NCBI GenBank assembly: GCA_033764055.1
Contig: JANRJI010000012.1
Coordinates: forward strand, 1 to 64,000
Direction of reading: 5' to 3'
Length of the DNA stretch: 64,000 bases
Origin: Ga0077555 sp033764055
GTDB taxonomy: Bacteria > Pseudomonadota > Alphaproteobacteria > Rhizobiales > Hyphomicrobiaceae
Of the stretch, positions 17,790 to 26,941 are shown piece after piece. Position numbers and translations under genes: made by a program. Positions within the stretch are counted from its first letter, which is position 1. Each line of letters starts with the position of its first letter. The notes beneath the pieces are model-generated. The model was not told the DNA's origin and made no database searches. It saw only the letters and a list, made by a program, of their open reading frames with translations.

Positions 17790-18520
17790 TGGAGCGCGCC
17801 CAGATCCTGCACATCGAAGGGCTGTCGCGCCGCTTCGGCGGCCTCACCGCGGTCTCTGATCTCTCCTTCGAGATCTACGAAAAGGAGATTCTCGGGCTGA
17901 TCGGTCCGAACGGAGCCGGCAAGAGCACCACCTTCAATCTGATCACGGGCGTCTATCGGCCGCACACGGGAAAGCTCACCTTCGCCGGCACGGACATCAC
18001 CGGCAAGAAGCCCGCCGAGATCGGCCGCATGGGCCTCGTCCGGACCTTCCAGCACGGCAGCATCCTGTCGGAGCTGACCGTCTACGACAACATTTTGACG
18101 GGGGCCTACATGTTCGTCCGCGACGCTGGCGCGCGTGATCGCCGCGTCCGTGAGACGGCCGAGCTGGTCGGCGTCTCCGAAATGCTCGGCGACTTGGCCC
18201 GCAACCTGCCCCACGGCCACCAGCGTCTGCTCTCGATCGGAATTGCGTTCGCAAGCCGGCCCCGCCTGCTTTGCCTCGACGAGCCGCTGACCGGCCTGAA
18301 CGGTAGCGAGATCGGGCATGCGCTGGCTGTGATCCAGCGCATTCGCGATGGGTTCGGCACGACGGTGCTGCTGGTCGACCACAACATGCACGCCGTCATG
18401 CGCGCTTGCGAGCGGATCGTGGTGCTCAATTTCGGCCGCAAGCTCGCGGAAGGCACGCCGGACGAGGTGAGCCGCAATCCGGAGGTCATTCAGGCCTATC
18501 TCGGAGGAGGCATCACGTGA
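17789..18520 (+). CDS. Branched-chain-type ABC transporter ATPase, LivG-like
   Basis: Cytosolic ATP-binding subunit of about 243 residues. Visible are Walker A GPNGAGKST, the Q-loop in VRTFQHGSI, a divergent signature LPHGHQRLLSIG in place of LSGGQ (LivG proteins usually have LPYGQQR-like forms), Walker B LLCLDEP and the switch histidine in LLVDHNMHAV. ATG at 17789 was preferred over the TTG three bases earlier because it overlaps the upstream stop as TGATG. It ends overlapping the LivF-like gene by 4 nt. Confidence 0.94.
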   Translation: MERAQILHIEGLSRRFGGLTAVSDLSFEIYEKEILGLIGPNGAGKSTTFNLITGVYRPHTGKLTFAGTDITGKKPAEIGRMGLVRTFQHGSILSELTVYDNILTGAYMFVRDAGARDRRVRETAELVGVSEMLGDLARNLPHGHQRLLSIGIAFASRPRLLCLDEPLTGLNGSEIGHALAVIQRIRDGFGTTVLLVDHNMHAVMRACERIVVLNFGRKLAEGTPDEVSRNPEVIQAYLGGGIT

Positions 18521-19239
18521 GCGACGCGAGCCCGCTTCTGTCCGTCCAAGGCCTGATCGTCGACTACGGCAAGGTGCGTGCGGTCACAGACGTCAGCCTC
18601 ACTCTGGTGCGCGGCGAGATCACGACCATCGTCGGCAGCAACGGCGCCGGTAAATCGACTATCCTGAAGGCGATCACCGGGCTGGCGAAGCCGACGGCCG
18701 GGCGCATTACGTTTGCCGGCCAGGACCTGACCGGAGCCGAGGCCGATCGGATCGTCGAGCGCGGCATCTCCATGGTCCCGGAGGGCCGTCGTCTGTTTCC
18801 GTCCATGACCGTGCTCGAGAACCTGGAGCTCGGTGCCTATCTGCGTCGCGACACGGCCGCGGTCGCGCGCGATCTGGAGCAGACTCTCGCCTATTTCCCG
18901 GTTCTGAAGGAGCGGCTGTCGTCGAAGGCGATGAACCTCTCTGGCGGCCAGCAGCAGATGCTCGCCGTCGGCCGTGCGCTGATGGCCTCGCCGAAGCTTC
19001 TCATTCTCGACGAGCCTTCGGTCGGTCTGGCGCCGACCATCGTCAGGACGATCGCGGACATCATCCGTATCATCCGCCAGTCGGGCACCGACGTGCTGCT
19101 CGTCGAGCAGAACGCGCAGATGGCCCTCGCGCTCGCCGATACGGCCTACGTGCTCGAGAACGGCCGCGTCGCCATGACGGGTCCGGCTAAGGAGCTCGCC
19201 GCCTCGGACCACGTGCGTCGGGTCTACCTCAGCATCTGA
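18517..19239 (+). CDS. Branched-chain-type ABC transporter ATPase, LivF-like
   Basis: Second ATPase of the importer, 240 residues, with Walker A GSNGAGKST, Q-loop region RGISMVPEGRRLFPSMTV (characteristic of LivF), signature NLSGGQQQMLAVGRALM, Walker B LLILDEPS and switch region LLVEQNAQMA. The start is GTG at 18517 inside GTGA, overlapping the livG stop, with GGAGGAGG just upstream. It closes the five-gene operon and faces a CoA-ligase gene on the other strand, with only 15 nt between stops and no terminator hairpin visible. Confidence 0.95.
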   Translation: MSDASPLLSVQGLIVDYGKVRAVTDVSLTLVRGEITTIVGSNGAGKSTILKAITGLAKPTAGRITFAGQDLTGAEADRIVERGISMVPEGRRLFPSMTVLENLELGAYLRRDTAAVARDLEQTLAYFPVLKERLSSKAMNLSGGQQQMLAVGRALMASPKLLILDEPSVGLAPTIVRTIADIIRIIRQSGTDVLLVEQNAQMALALADTAYVLENGRVAMTGPAKELAASDHVRRVYLSI

Positions 19240-19254
19240 CGCGTCGGGATCGGG

Positions 19255-20697
19255 CTATCCGATTTGCCGGCGGTCGAGCAGGCGACGGGGCTTGCCCTCG
19301 CGCCCGAGGTTCGCGATCTCGCGCAGGTCGCCTTCGGCGACCAGCTCCACCGCGACCTTGAGCCCGAGGTCCGAGAGGAGCCGCTTCTCGAGCTGCTCCT
19401 TCAATCCATCGATGGCGGCTACGCCGCTGCGTACCTCGATGCGCACCGTCAGCTCGTCGCGGATGACCTGGTCGCGCACGTGCCGGTCGGCGATGACAAT
19501 CCATTCGCCGGTCGTCCGCGGGTCGCTCTTGACGGCCGCGAGGCACGCCATCGGGTAGACGTTGGTGCCGCGGATCTTGACCATGCTGTCGCTGCGGCCG
19601 AGGAAATGGTCGATGCGGCGGAACTCGCTGCCGAGCGCCGATTTGGTGTGCGGCAGCAGTCGGCCGAGGTCGCGCAGGTTGAAGCGGATCAGCGGCAGCG
19701 TCCGCCGGTAGAGCGATGTCGCGATCATGTTGCCGGTCTCGCCGACGCCCAGCGAGCGGCCCGTCTCCGTGTCCGCGATGTCGATGTGGCAGCAGTCCTC
19801 CATCAGGTACATGCCGTCTCGGTCGGCGGCCTCGAAGGCCGCGTGCGAGATCTCGTGCGTGCCGTAGTTGTCGTAGACGGGGCAGTCGAAGAGCGCCTCG
19901 ATGTCGCGGCGCAGCGTGCCGTCGAGATCGGGGCCGAGGTAGGTCGTGATGTACTTGAGCTTCAAATCCCGGGCATCGCGACCGAGGCCCTTGCGGGCTT
20001 CCGCGGCGAGAGTCGTCAGATACTCCGGGAACGATACGAGGATGTTGGTGCCGTAGTCGAAGGCGATCTCCATCTGCTTGAGGCTCGGCGTCACGACACC
20101 GCTTCCGGTCGTGAGGGGCATCGCCGAGAGGTAGAAGTGTGCGGCGATGTAGTGCGACCAGGCCAGATTCGCGAGCGAGCAGGTTGCGGGAATCTGCATC
20201 ACGTCGCCGGGTCGCGCACCTTGGAGGTAGTGGCTGCGTGCGATCTGCAGCCCGTTCATCTCCCACTCGAGCACGCCATAGAGCGTCGGCCGGGCCTTGC
20301 CGGTTGTGCCGCCACTGGTCTGCAACTTGAGCGGCTGGCGCTCCTGCTCGACGCGGCGCTCGATGTTGGCGATGGCGCCGAAGGGCGGCGCCTCCTGCTG
20401 GCACTGCTTGATGTCGTCGGAGGAGAACGTCGGCAACTTGGGGAGATCATCGATCGAGCGGATGTCGCCGGGCTCGATGCCGTGCGACGACCAGAGCCGC
20501 TTGTAGAAGCCGTTCTGCCAGCCGATCGCCATCATCTCGAGGAAGCGCTTGTTCTGCAGCGCGCGGACGCGCTCGTAGGGCCATGTGAATATCGTCTCGG
20601 CGAACACGTCGGGAGCGGGGAACTCGCGATCGAACCAGTCCCAATCCATCGAGTGCCGATAGAGGGGCAGGCGTGAGCGAGGGATGTCGGACATCAT
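19255..20697 (-). CDS. Phenylacetate-CoA-ligase-like AMP-forming enzyme (PaaK family)
   Basis: 480-residue member of the adenylate-forming superfamily, PaaK branch: it activates a carboxylic acid with ATP to an acyl-AMP and then to a CoA thioester. Visible are the N-terminal PaaK-type segment (YERVRALQNKRFLEMM), the P-loop-like TSGGTTGKA, the later YDNYGTHEI (the A5-type motif that contacts AMP), IRFNLRDLGRL and GRSDSMVKIRGTNVYP at the hinge before the small C-terminal domain. The substrate is unknown; phenylacetate itself is not implied. It is convergent with the Liv-type transporter, which suggests uptake followed by activation of an aromatic or similar acid (inference). ATG at 20697 or at 20694 could be the start. 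Confidence 0.88.
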   Translation of the reverse strand: MMSDIPRSRLPLYRHSMDWDWFDREFPAPDVFAETIFTWPYERVRALQNKRFLEMMAIGWQNGFYKRLWSSHGIEPGDIRSIDDLPKLPTFSSDDIKQCQQEAPPFGAIANIERRVEQERQPLKLQTSGGTTGKARPTLYGVLEWEMNGLQIARSHYLQGARPGDVMQIPATCSLANLAWSHYIAAHFYLSAMPLTTGSGVVTPSLKQMEIAFDYGTNILVSFPEYLTTLAAEARKGLGRDARDLKLKYITTYLGPDLDGTLRRDIEALFDCPVYDNYGTHEISHAAFEAADRDGMYLMEDCCHIDIADTETGRSLGVGETGNMIATSLYRRTLPLIRFNLRDLGRLLPHTKSALGSEFRRIDHFLGRSDSMVKIRGTNVYPMACLAAVKSDPRTTGEWIVIADRHVRDQVIRDELTVRIEVRSGVAAIDGLKEQLEKRLLSDLGLKVAVELVAEGDLREIANLGREGKPRRLLDRRQIG

Positions 20698-21001
20698 CGG
20701 CGGGACCTCGGTGCTGGATCGGCCTCTACTGTCGCCGAGGCGGCAGCACCGGGCAACCGGCTCGGCACGGCGGTCTGTCGCCGCTGCCGCCCCCTTGCCC
20801 CGGCTTCCCCCGTTCGCGGCCCTGGGCCTGCAACTCCCGGCCCCAGCACCGAGCGGGTTGGCGAGCCGAGACGACCGGCAACCTGCAGACCAGCCACCGA
20901 GCGGCTGACCAGGATGGTCAGGTCGTCAGGCCGTCCCGGACCGTCTTGACACCGGCGGCGCCGCCAACGATAAGTCGGCCTCTGGAAGGCCGACCGGCCA
21001 C
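20698..21001. other. Intergenic region between CoA ligase and tRNA-Val
   Basis: 304 bases with no supported gene. It contains the upstream side of the minus-strand ligase gene and, presumably, the tRNA promoter. No clear hexamer pairs or repeats were found. Confidence 0.4.
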
Positions 21002-21076
21002 GGGCGCGTAGCTCAGCGGTAGAGCACACCCTTCACACGGGTGGGGTCACAGGTTCAATCCCTGTCGCGCCCACCA
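21002..21076 (+). tRNA. tRNA-Val(CAC)
   Basis: A complete cloverleaf. The acceptor stem is GGGCGCG/CGCGCCC with discriminator A and encoded CCA (21074-21076). The D-arm is GCTCAGCGGTAGAGC; the anticodon stem CACCC/GGGTG encloses loop TTCACAC with anticodon CAC at 21034-21036; the T-arm is ACAGG-TTCAATC-CCTGT. It reads GUG codons, which are abundant in this GC-rich genome. Confidence 0.95.
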
Positions 21077-21366
21077 GCAGGTGGCCAGGACTGAATGAAG
21101 GCCGCGGGGCGCGTTGTTACGACGGGTCGCAACCGCAGGAGCTCCAGCGGAGCCACCGGGATGTTTCGGGATTGAAGCCGCAGGCGAGGCGTCCCCCGCT
21201 GCCCGTACTGAACTGAATCACACTTGGCTGCGTTATGAACGTTCCCGGGCGCGCGGGTCCGGCCGGCGAGCGCGCGCTCAACGTCGGAGCGACAGGTCGG
21301 GGGCGGCACCTCTTATGGGCGTTCTCGAGCGATCATTGGGAAGGCGCGGCGGCATCCGGATGGTGC

Positions 21367-21720
21367 TCAGCCGCCGGCAATGGGCACGGCCTTCGCGCGC
21401 AGTGTCTTGCCGCTGGCAACGAGCGCGATCAGGCGATCGACATTGGGATGCTTGCCTGGGTTGGCGCGAGCGTCGGCGGTGTGCTCGCCGTAGAGCTCGA
21501 GACCACGCGCGGCGGCCTCGGGAGTGACGGCGCCGAACGCCAGCATCAGATGGTGGTAGACCGCCAGCGAGCCGCCCTGGCCTGGCTTGTTCTCGATGGT
21601 TGCAACCAGTTCGCCGCTGTCGGCATCGATCAGTTGCAGCGCGGCGAGATGGGAAATGCCCGGAAGCGTCTTGAGCGTGTCGGCGAAAGCCATGTCCAAA
21701 TCCGATCGTTCGATGATCAT
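21367..21720 (-). CDS. Hypothetical protein, about 117 aa
   Basis: I do not recognise the family. The segment from MIIERSDLDMAFADTLKTLP onward looks like real protein, with a patterned alpha/beta composition (ALQLIDADSGELVATIEN) and a C-terminal helix KHPNVDRLIALVASGKTLRA. The frame extends upstream to 21867 over Arg-rich sequence that looks non-coding. The start could be 21720 or the ATG at 21693; neither has a strong ribosome-binding site. No signal peptide or membrane segment. It lies downstream of the TctC-type gene on the same strand but about 260 nt away. Confidence 0.55.
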   Translation of the reverse strand: MIIERSDLDMAFADTLKTLPGISHLAALQLIDADSGELVATIENKPGQGGSLAVYHHLMLAFGAVTPEAAARGLELYGEHTADARANPGKHPNVDRLIALVASGKTLRAKAVPIAGG

Positions 21721-21977
21721 GAGCTGAGACAGCGATCCTATCGCAGCCCGGCCGGTGTTCATCCAGCCGCTGGCGGAAAGGGTGTGCTCCTCGGCAGCGA
21801 GACGTAGTCTTCGGCCCGGTAGATCCCTGGCTCGGTCGGTTGCGATCCGTCTCCGCTCCCGCGCCATTCGCGGCGGATCATCGACACCGGGCCGCCGATC
21901 CGGAGCCGACCAGCCGCAAAGCCAACGGAGGCGCAGGAGCGACAGGGCTCCGAGTGCTGCGCCTCCGGGCTACGGCT

Positions 21978-22940
21978 TCAGTTGGGCTGAACGCCCGATT
22001 CGTCCAGCGCCTTCTTCCAGGTCACATTCTGACTCTTCAGGTAGGCCGCGAACTCCGGAATGCTCATGGATTGCGCAATCACACCTTGGTTCTTCATCTG
22101 CTCGCGCGCTTCGGGCTTGGCGATCGCCGCTGCAATCTCCTTGTTCATCCGCTCGGCGATCTCGGCCGGAAGCCCCGCCGGACCGACGACGGCGAAGAAG
22201 GCAGCGAACGGATGCGGCGCCTGTCCGGCCTCGACGAGTGTCGGCACGTCGGGCCACAACGGGTTGCGCACGTCCGTCGAGCCTGCGAGCACGCGGAGCT
22301 TGCCTTCCTTGGCGTGTCCGTAGACGGCCGTCGAGGTGCTGACCATCATGTGCACACGACTCGCCAGCAGGTCGACGATGGCGTCGGGCTCGCCCTTGTA
22401 GGGGACGGTCTCGAGCTGGAGACCGTGTTGCCTCGCGAACAAGCCGGTCGACACGATCGCGTAGGTATGGCCGGTCGCCGCATTGAGCTTTCCGGGGTTG
22501 GCGCGGATATGCGCGACGAGCTCGCTCATGGTCTTGGCCGGCAGCGAGGGGTTCACGACGAAGAACAGCGTGTTCAGGCCGACCATCCCGACCGGAGTGA
22601 AGTCGGTGAGCACATTGTAGGGCGGCGCCTTGCGCAAGTTCGGGGCCACCGCCAGCGCACTATTGGTCCCGAACAGGAACGTGTATCCGTCGGGCGCCGA
22701 CCGCTGCACCTCGACCCCGGAGATGGTGCCGTCTGCGCCGGGCTTGTGGATGATGACGACCGGCTGGCCGAGCTGCTTCGTCAGCTCGTTGGCGAGAATG
22801 CGCGAGATCGCGTCGCTGGCCGAGCCCGGCCCGAACGAGATGACGAGCCGGATCGGCTTCGAAGGCCAATTCTGGGCGTTTGCCAGAGCCGGCGGCCACA
22901 GGACTACTGCGCAAAGTGCTGCCAGCAGAAGCTTTCGCAT
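21978..22940 (-). CDS. TctC/Bug-type tripartite tricarboxylate transporter receptor
   Basis: 320-residue periplasmic solute receptor of the Bug family. The signal peptide (RKLLLAALCAVVLWPPALANA) is followed by WPSKPIRLVISFGPGSASD, the family's opening segment, and later SAPDGYTFLFGTNSALA and the C-terminal MSIPEFAAYLKSQ with KKAL. Receptors of this type bind dicarboxylates, nicotinate, aromatic acids and others, and many stand alone without TctAB, as here. The ribosome-binding site GGAGG lies 7 nt before ATG at 22940. Confidence 0.93.
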   Translation of the reverse strand: MRKLLLAALCAVVLWPPALANAQNWPSKPIRLVISFGPGSASDAISRILANELTKQLGQPVVIIHKPGADGTISGVEVQRSAPDGYTFLFGTNSALAVAPNLRKAPPYNVLTDFTPVGMVGLNTLFFVVNPSLPAKTMSELVAHIRANPGKLNAATGHTYAIVSTGLFARQHGLQLETVPYKGEPDAIVDLLASRVHMMVSTSTAVYGHAKEGKLRVLAGSTDVRNPLWPDVPTLVEAGQAPHPFAAFFAVVGPAGLPAEIAERMNKEIAAAIAKPEAREQMKNQGVIAQSMSIPEFAAYLKSQNVTWKKALDESGVQPN

Positions 22941-23161
22941 GATTTACCCTCCTCGCTAGTTGCGTTTCTCTTTGTGGGCTGTCTCGTGCCAGGCGACCGA
23001 AGATTGGCCCGGCAAGCCTGAGCCTGCCGCGCCAGATCGTCGCCGGTCAAGCCGTGGGAGTGGTGATCATGGGAGCGATCATGGGCGTACGACGGTAGGG
23101 ACGTGTCCCGAGGCCCGATTCGTCCGATCGAACTCCGGGAATCGGACCGACGCCCCTATCA

Positions 23162-23971
23162 TCACGTGACCTCCGTCAGATGCATCCGGGCGCCGAGGCT
23201 GGTCGACGTGTCGAAATAGATGAGTTTCTGGCCGATCGGGTTCATGACGGGCTCCGGGGTCTGGTAGGCAAGCCCGCGGGCGCGGTAGAGCGGCAGGTCG
23301 GCGTCGAGGGCCCTGGTCTCGTAGCCGACGTGGTCGAGCACGTGGGCGTCGCCCATCGAGGCAGCGTCCGGTGGCTCGATCAGCTCGACCTGGGCTTGGC
23401 CGCAATTGACGAACGACACGCGCCCCCCGCGGCGCGAAGGTCCGCCGCCGACGCGCACCCCGCCCAGCTTGTCGACATACCACTGCGTCGCCGTGTCGAC
23501 GTCGCGAACGAGGTAGCCCGGATGCACGATGTCGGCGATCCACGGTGCTTTGGGCTTCGTAGCGGGCTTGGGCGGGACCTGGGTGAGATGCATCCAGACG
23601 CCGTTGGTGCTGGCGGGATCGAGGTAGTGCACCTGTTGGCCCATCGGGTTCGTGTAGGGTCGCTCGGCGAGGAACGTCAGTCCCCTGGCGCGGGCTTGCG
23701 CCGCTGCCGCCTCGATATCGTCGACGACCCAGCCGACGTGATGCATGACGAGCGTCGATCGCGGCAGGCCGGATCTGTCGCCGGGCTCCATCAGCTCGAC
23801 CTCCGCATCGCCAAAGCGCACGAAGGCGTTGCGTCCACCCGACGGCACCATGGGGCTGCTCTGCATCTTGGTTCCGCCCGCATTGACGGCTCCGAACGAC
23901 CTGGCAAACCAGGCGATGCCGGCATCCAGATCGTCGATCAGGTAGCCGATGTGCTGGATATCGGTGAACAT
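23162..23971 (-). CDS. Two-domain VOC (glyoxalase/dioxygenase fold) protein
   Basis: 269 residues made of two tandem vicinal-oxygen-chelate domains, each starting with a xHIGYL/xHPGYL-type strand (DIQHIGYLIDDLDAGIAWF; DIVHPGYLVRDVDTATQWY) and ending with a YFD/YLD strand. Repeated metal-site positions are visible: HHVGWVVDD and DHVGYETRA supply His, and VELMEP and VELIEPP supply Glu. The start at 23971 (MFTDIQ) was chosen because homology begins there. The family includes extradiol dioxygenases, isomerases and glyoxalases; the substrate is unknown. It is divergent from the flavin-monooxygenase gene, which suggests a shared catabolic role. Confidence 0.85.
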   Translation of the reverse strand: MFTDIQHIGYLIDDLDAGIAWFARSFGAVNAGGTKMQSSPMVPSGGRNAFVRFGDAEVELMEPGDRSGLPRSTLVMHHVGWVVDDIEAAAAQARARGLTFLAERPYTNPMGQQVHYLDPASTNGVWMHLTQVPPKPATKPKAPWIADIVHPGYLVRDVDTATQWYVDKLGGVRVGGGPSRRGGRVSFVNCGQAQVELIEPPDAASMGDAHVLDHVGYETRALDADLPLYRARGLAYQTPEPVMNPIGQKLIYFDTSTSLGARMHLTEVT

Positions 23972-24170
23972 GGGGTGCGGACTCCCGGCGTTGAGGTGCC
24001 CCGATAGTGCGGCGTGAGGCGGTGGCCGGCAAGCGCTACGCGAGTCGGGCGCCACGCGCGTGGCGTGTCGCGGGAGGAGGCCGAGGAGTTCGTCCGAATC
24101 CAGCTCGGGGCTGGCCCCGATCGCGCGATGGCGCGATCATGCTGCCCGAACCGACCAGGGAGCAACCACC

Positions 24171-25262
24171 ATGCCCGTCCGAATTCTCGGCATGATCGGT
24201 GTCACGCCACCAGCGAGCGATGCCCAGCTCATCATCATCGAGGGGCAGCTCTCGGCGGACTACGTCGTTGCGAGCGCGCGAGCCCACGAGGCGGCCGGCT
24301 ACGATATGGCGCTCGTCGGATACACGTCCTCGTCTGCCGAAGGCTTCCTCGTGGCGCTGCATGCCGCGCACCATACGGAGCGTCTGGCGTATCTGGTCGC
24401 GCACCGGCCCGGGTTCGTGCAGCCGACCTTGATGGCGCGCAAGATCGCGACGTTCGACCAGCTGACGCGTGGCCGTCTTGCTGTTCACATCATCACGGGC
24501 AAGACCGACGCCGAGCAGTGGGGCGACGGCGACTTCTCGCCAAAGCCCGAGCGCTACGAGCGGGCGGCAGAATACCTGACGTTGATGCGGCAGACGTGGC
24601 GGGAGAGCAGGCCTTTCGATTTCGACGGCCGCTTCTATCGTGTGAAGGGCGCGCTGTCGGACGTCCGGCCATTCCAGCAGCCGCATCCGGAGATCCTGTT
24701 CGGCGGCGCTTCCGAGGGGGCGCTCGCCATGGGCGCCGAGCATTGCGACACGTATGCGATGTATGCCGAGCCGCTCGCCGCCGCCGCCACCCGCATCGGC
24801 GAGTTGCGGGCCCGCGCGGCCCGCTTCGGTCGCACGATCGGCTTCAACATTTCGGCCCGACCGATCATCGCCGACACGGAGGCGGCCGCGTGGGAGAAGG
24901 CTCGCTCCATCCTCGCCAAGCTCGAGGGCGGGGCGTCGCGCGGCTGGAGCCGGCAGGAGCAAGCCAAAGAGGCGGTCGACAACGCCGGCCGCCGATTGAT
25001 GGAGTTTGCCGCCGAGAAGGAGCTGCACGACACGTGCCTGTGGATGCCGATCACCCGGGCGACTGGCGCCCTCGGCAATACCAGTGCCCTTGTCGGAACG
25101 CCGGCCCAGGTCGCCGATGCGATCCTCGCCTACTACAGGCTGGGGGTCGGCTCGTTCCTGATCCGCGGTTTCGATCCGGCGCACGACACGACCGACTTCG
25201 GACGCGAACTCATCCCTCGGATCAAGGCGGGGGCGGCTGCAGTCGACGCAGAGCCGGAATAG
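24171..25262 (+). CDS. LLM-class flavin-dependent monooxygenase (SsuD-like)
   Basis: 363-residue bacterial-luciferase-like TIM-barrel protein, resembling alkanesulfonate monooxygenase SsuD and related enzymes that use FMNH2 and oxygen. Landmarks are the early strand EAAGYDMALVGYTSSSAEGF, the RLAYLVAHRPGFVQPTLMAR segment, KIATFDQLTRGRLAVHIITG, and FDFDGRFYRVKGA plus EILFGGASEGA typical of the family. ATG at 24171 follows AGGGAG at good spacing. No flavin reductase gene is adjacent. It is divergent from the two-domain VOC gene and convergent with the next VOC gene. Confidence 0.9.
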   Translation: MPVRILGMIGVTPPASDAQLIIIEGQLSADYVVASARAHEAAGYDMALVGYTSSSAEGFLVALHAAHHTERLAYLVAHRPGFVQPTLMARKIATFDQLTRGRLAVHIITGKTDAEQWGDGDFSPKPERYERAAEYLTLMRQTWRESRPFDFDGRFYRVKGALSDVRPFQQPHPEILFGGASEGALAMGAEHCDTYAMYAEPLAAAATRIGELRARAARFGRTIGFNISARPIIADTEAAAWEKARSILAKLEGGASRGWSRQEQAKEAVDNAGRRLMEFAAEKELHDTCLWMPITRATGALGNTSALVGTPAQVADAILAYYRLGVGSFLIRGFDPAHDTTDFGRELIPRIKAGAAAVDAEPE

Positions 25263-25310
25263 CCGGAACCGCGGAAGGGGCCAGCCGCTCGCCGACCGGT
25301 GCCACCCTGG

Positions 25311-25754
25311 CTAAGCGTGCCTCGCCTTGTTGCTCGGCGTTCCGACCCAACCGGTCTCCGACACGTCGAAATTGACATTGTCCGGCCCGATATAGCGCAC
25401 CTCGACATTGCCGTGGCCGGGTGCGCCGCCAGCGCCGAGCCCCAGCGCGACGTTGATATCATCGCGCGGCCTCGCCACGGTCTTCTGCAGCTTTGCCGCG
25501 GCCTCCTCTAGGCTATCCACCTGGAATCCGATGTGATGGATGCCGCTCCAGCCCTTGCCACGCTCGGTGCCCGCAAGGACGTCGTTCTTGAAGCGTAGGA
25601 TGGCGAGATTGATGTGGCCGTCGGACAGAAAATAGCCAGCGATACGGTCGTTCTCCAACTTCTTCACCACCTCAAGCCCGAAGTTGTCGACGTAGAAGCT
25701 CTTTGTCGCCTCCTCGTCCTGGGTCTGGATCGCGATGTGCCGGATTCGTGCCAT
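25311..25754 (-). CDS. Single-domain VOC family protein
   Basis: 147 residues with one vicinal-oxygen-chelate domain: N-terminal strand and helix RIRHIAIQTQDEEATKSFYV, a second half-domain starting GIHHIGFQVDSLEEAAAKL, and the late strand VRYIGPDNVNFDV. The metal ligands would be the His residues of the two HIA/HIG strands plus a late acidic residue. Function unknown; these proteins include lyases, isomerases and dioxygenases. It lies downstream of, and convergent with, the flavin monooxygenase gene. Confidence 0.85.
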   Translation of the reverse strand: MARIRHIAIQTQDEEATKSFYVDNFGLEVVKKLENDRIAGYFLSDGHINLAILRFKNDVLAGTERGKGWSGIHHIGFQVDSLEEAAAKLQKTVARPRDDINVALGLGAGGAPGHGNVEVRYIGPDNVNFDVSETGWVGTPSNKARHA

Positions 25755-25868
25755 GGTCGGTGTCCTCCTGGATGGGAACGGTTCGAGCCTACTGCATTCG
25801 CGCCGAGATGTGATCGTGAGCGGAGCTGGTGTCGATTCGGGGCCTGGCGTCTCCTCCCGTGACTGGCG

Positions 25869-26657
25869 TCAGGCGCGCGCTGCTGCGCTGGATGGTGGTG
25901 TGCTTCGCAGAATGGGGATCGCCTCGGCAGCGACGCCCGCGAACACGCCGCCCGGCTCACGAACCCGTGGATTGATGAAATGCGACGCGAGCGCCCGCCG
26001 CGGCATCGGCGAATGGTTCGGCCGGGAGCAGTGAACCAGCGCACCGGCGTGAATGGCGATACCGCCAGCCCGCACCTCCGCGGGCACGGCGCGACGCTCG
26101 AGCTCCGCGGGCAGGGAGGCAATCCCGTAGTAGAAGCCCTTGCGTTGCTTCGGATCCCAGAGCTGCTCGTGCTCGAGAATGGTCCGGTGCGAGCCCGGCA
26201 CGTACCACATGCAGCCGTTCTCCACAGTCGCGTCGTCGAGCGGCACCCACAGGCTGACGGAGCCTTCGGTGCTGTCCCTGCTCGGCCAGTAGAAGTCGTC
26301 CTGATGCCAGTTGACGGCCCCCCCAGTGTACGGCGGCTTGAACAGGCCCTGATAATGGACGAGCTGGATGTTGGCCCCGATCAACGATTGCACCACATCG
26401 AGAAATGCCTCGCTGCGAATGTGCTCGTCGAACGCCTCGTGCAGGAGGTGCGCGGTGCGCAGCTGAAACACCTTCTCGTGGGCATCGCTGTCGTCTGCGG
26501 CCGCCCCATTGCGCAACGAGCCTTCCGAGCGCAGACGGTCCACCGTTTCCATATAGGCCGCCCGATAGCGCTCGACCGTCGCTCGAGGAAGGAATTGATC
26601 GACGAGCAGATAGCCCTTCTCCCGAAACTCCGCGACCTGCGCTGACGAAAGCTGCAT
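25869..26657 (-). CDS. Phytanoyl-CoA dioxygenase (PhyH) family protein, copy 1
   Basis: 262-residue Fe(II)/2-oxoglutarate-dependent oxygenase of the PhyH family, which hydroxylates unactivated carbons. The iron triad is visible as HxD in VNWHQDDFYWP plus a late His in AIHAGALVHCS, with an Arg-rich stretch (MPRRAL) for 2-oxoglutarate. Also visible are the N-terminal FREKGYLLVDQFL and MWYVPGSHRTI. The substrate is unknown. It is transcribed away from the neighbouring VOC gene's start, and two further PhyH paralogues lie within 5 kb. Confidence 0.9.
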   Translation of the reverse strand: MQLSSAQVAEFREKGYLLVDQFLPRATVERYRAAYMETVDRLRSEGSLRNGAAADDSDAHEKVFQLRTAHLLHEAFDEHIRSEAFLDVVQSLIGANIQLVHYQGLFKPPYTGGAVNWHQDDFYWPSRDSTEGSVSLWVPLDDATVENGCMWYVPGSHRTILEHEQLWDPKQRKGFYYGIASLPAELERRAVPAEVRAGGIAIHAGALVHCSRPNHSPMPRRALASHFINPRVREPGGVFAGVAAEAIPILRSTPPSSAAARA

Positions 26658-26941
26658 GGCTGGGCATTCCTCCGGTGGAGGCCGCGACGCCGACTTGCGG
26701 CTCGAGCCTTCGTGCGGCAGTCAGGCCGTGCCGCGATGCTGGGGCGCGTTGTCACGGCATCCTATCAGGGACGGATCGGCCGACAAGCCCGCGGCTCCCG
26801 CTCCAGTTTCCCGGCCCTGCCAATCCGGCGGTGGCAACCGCCCGAAGCTCCCGCTCCGACTGCACTCCAGGACGTCGGCGCGCACCGTTTGCCGCGGCCA
26901 CCCTGTCGGACTCTGGCCATGGGCGGGCGATGGCGGGCCGG

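Noticed and set aside
21002..21076. tRNA-Val as an integration site of a genomic island
   Set aside because: No integrase gene follows and no duplicated tRNA 3' end was found downstream within the window.
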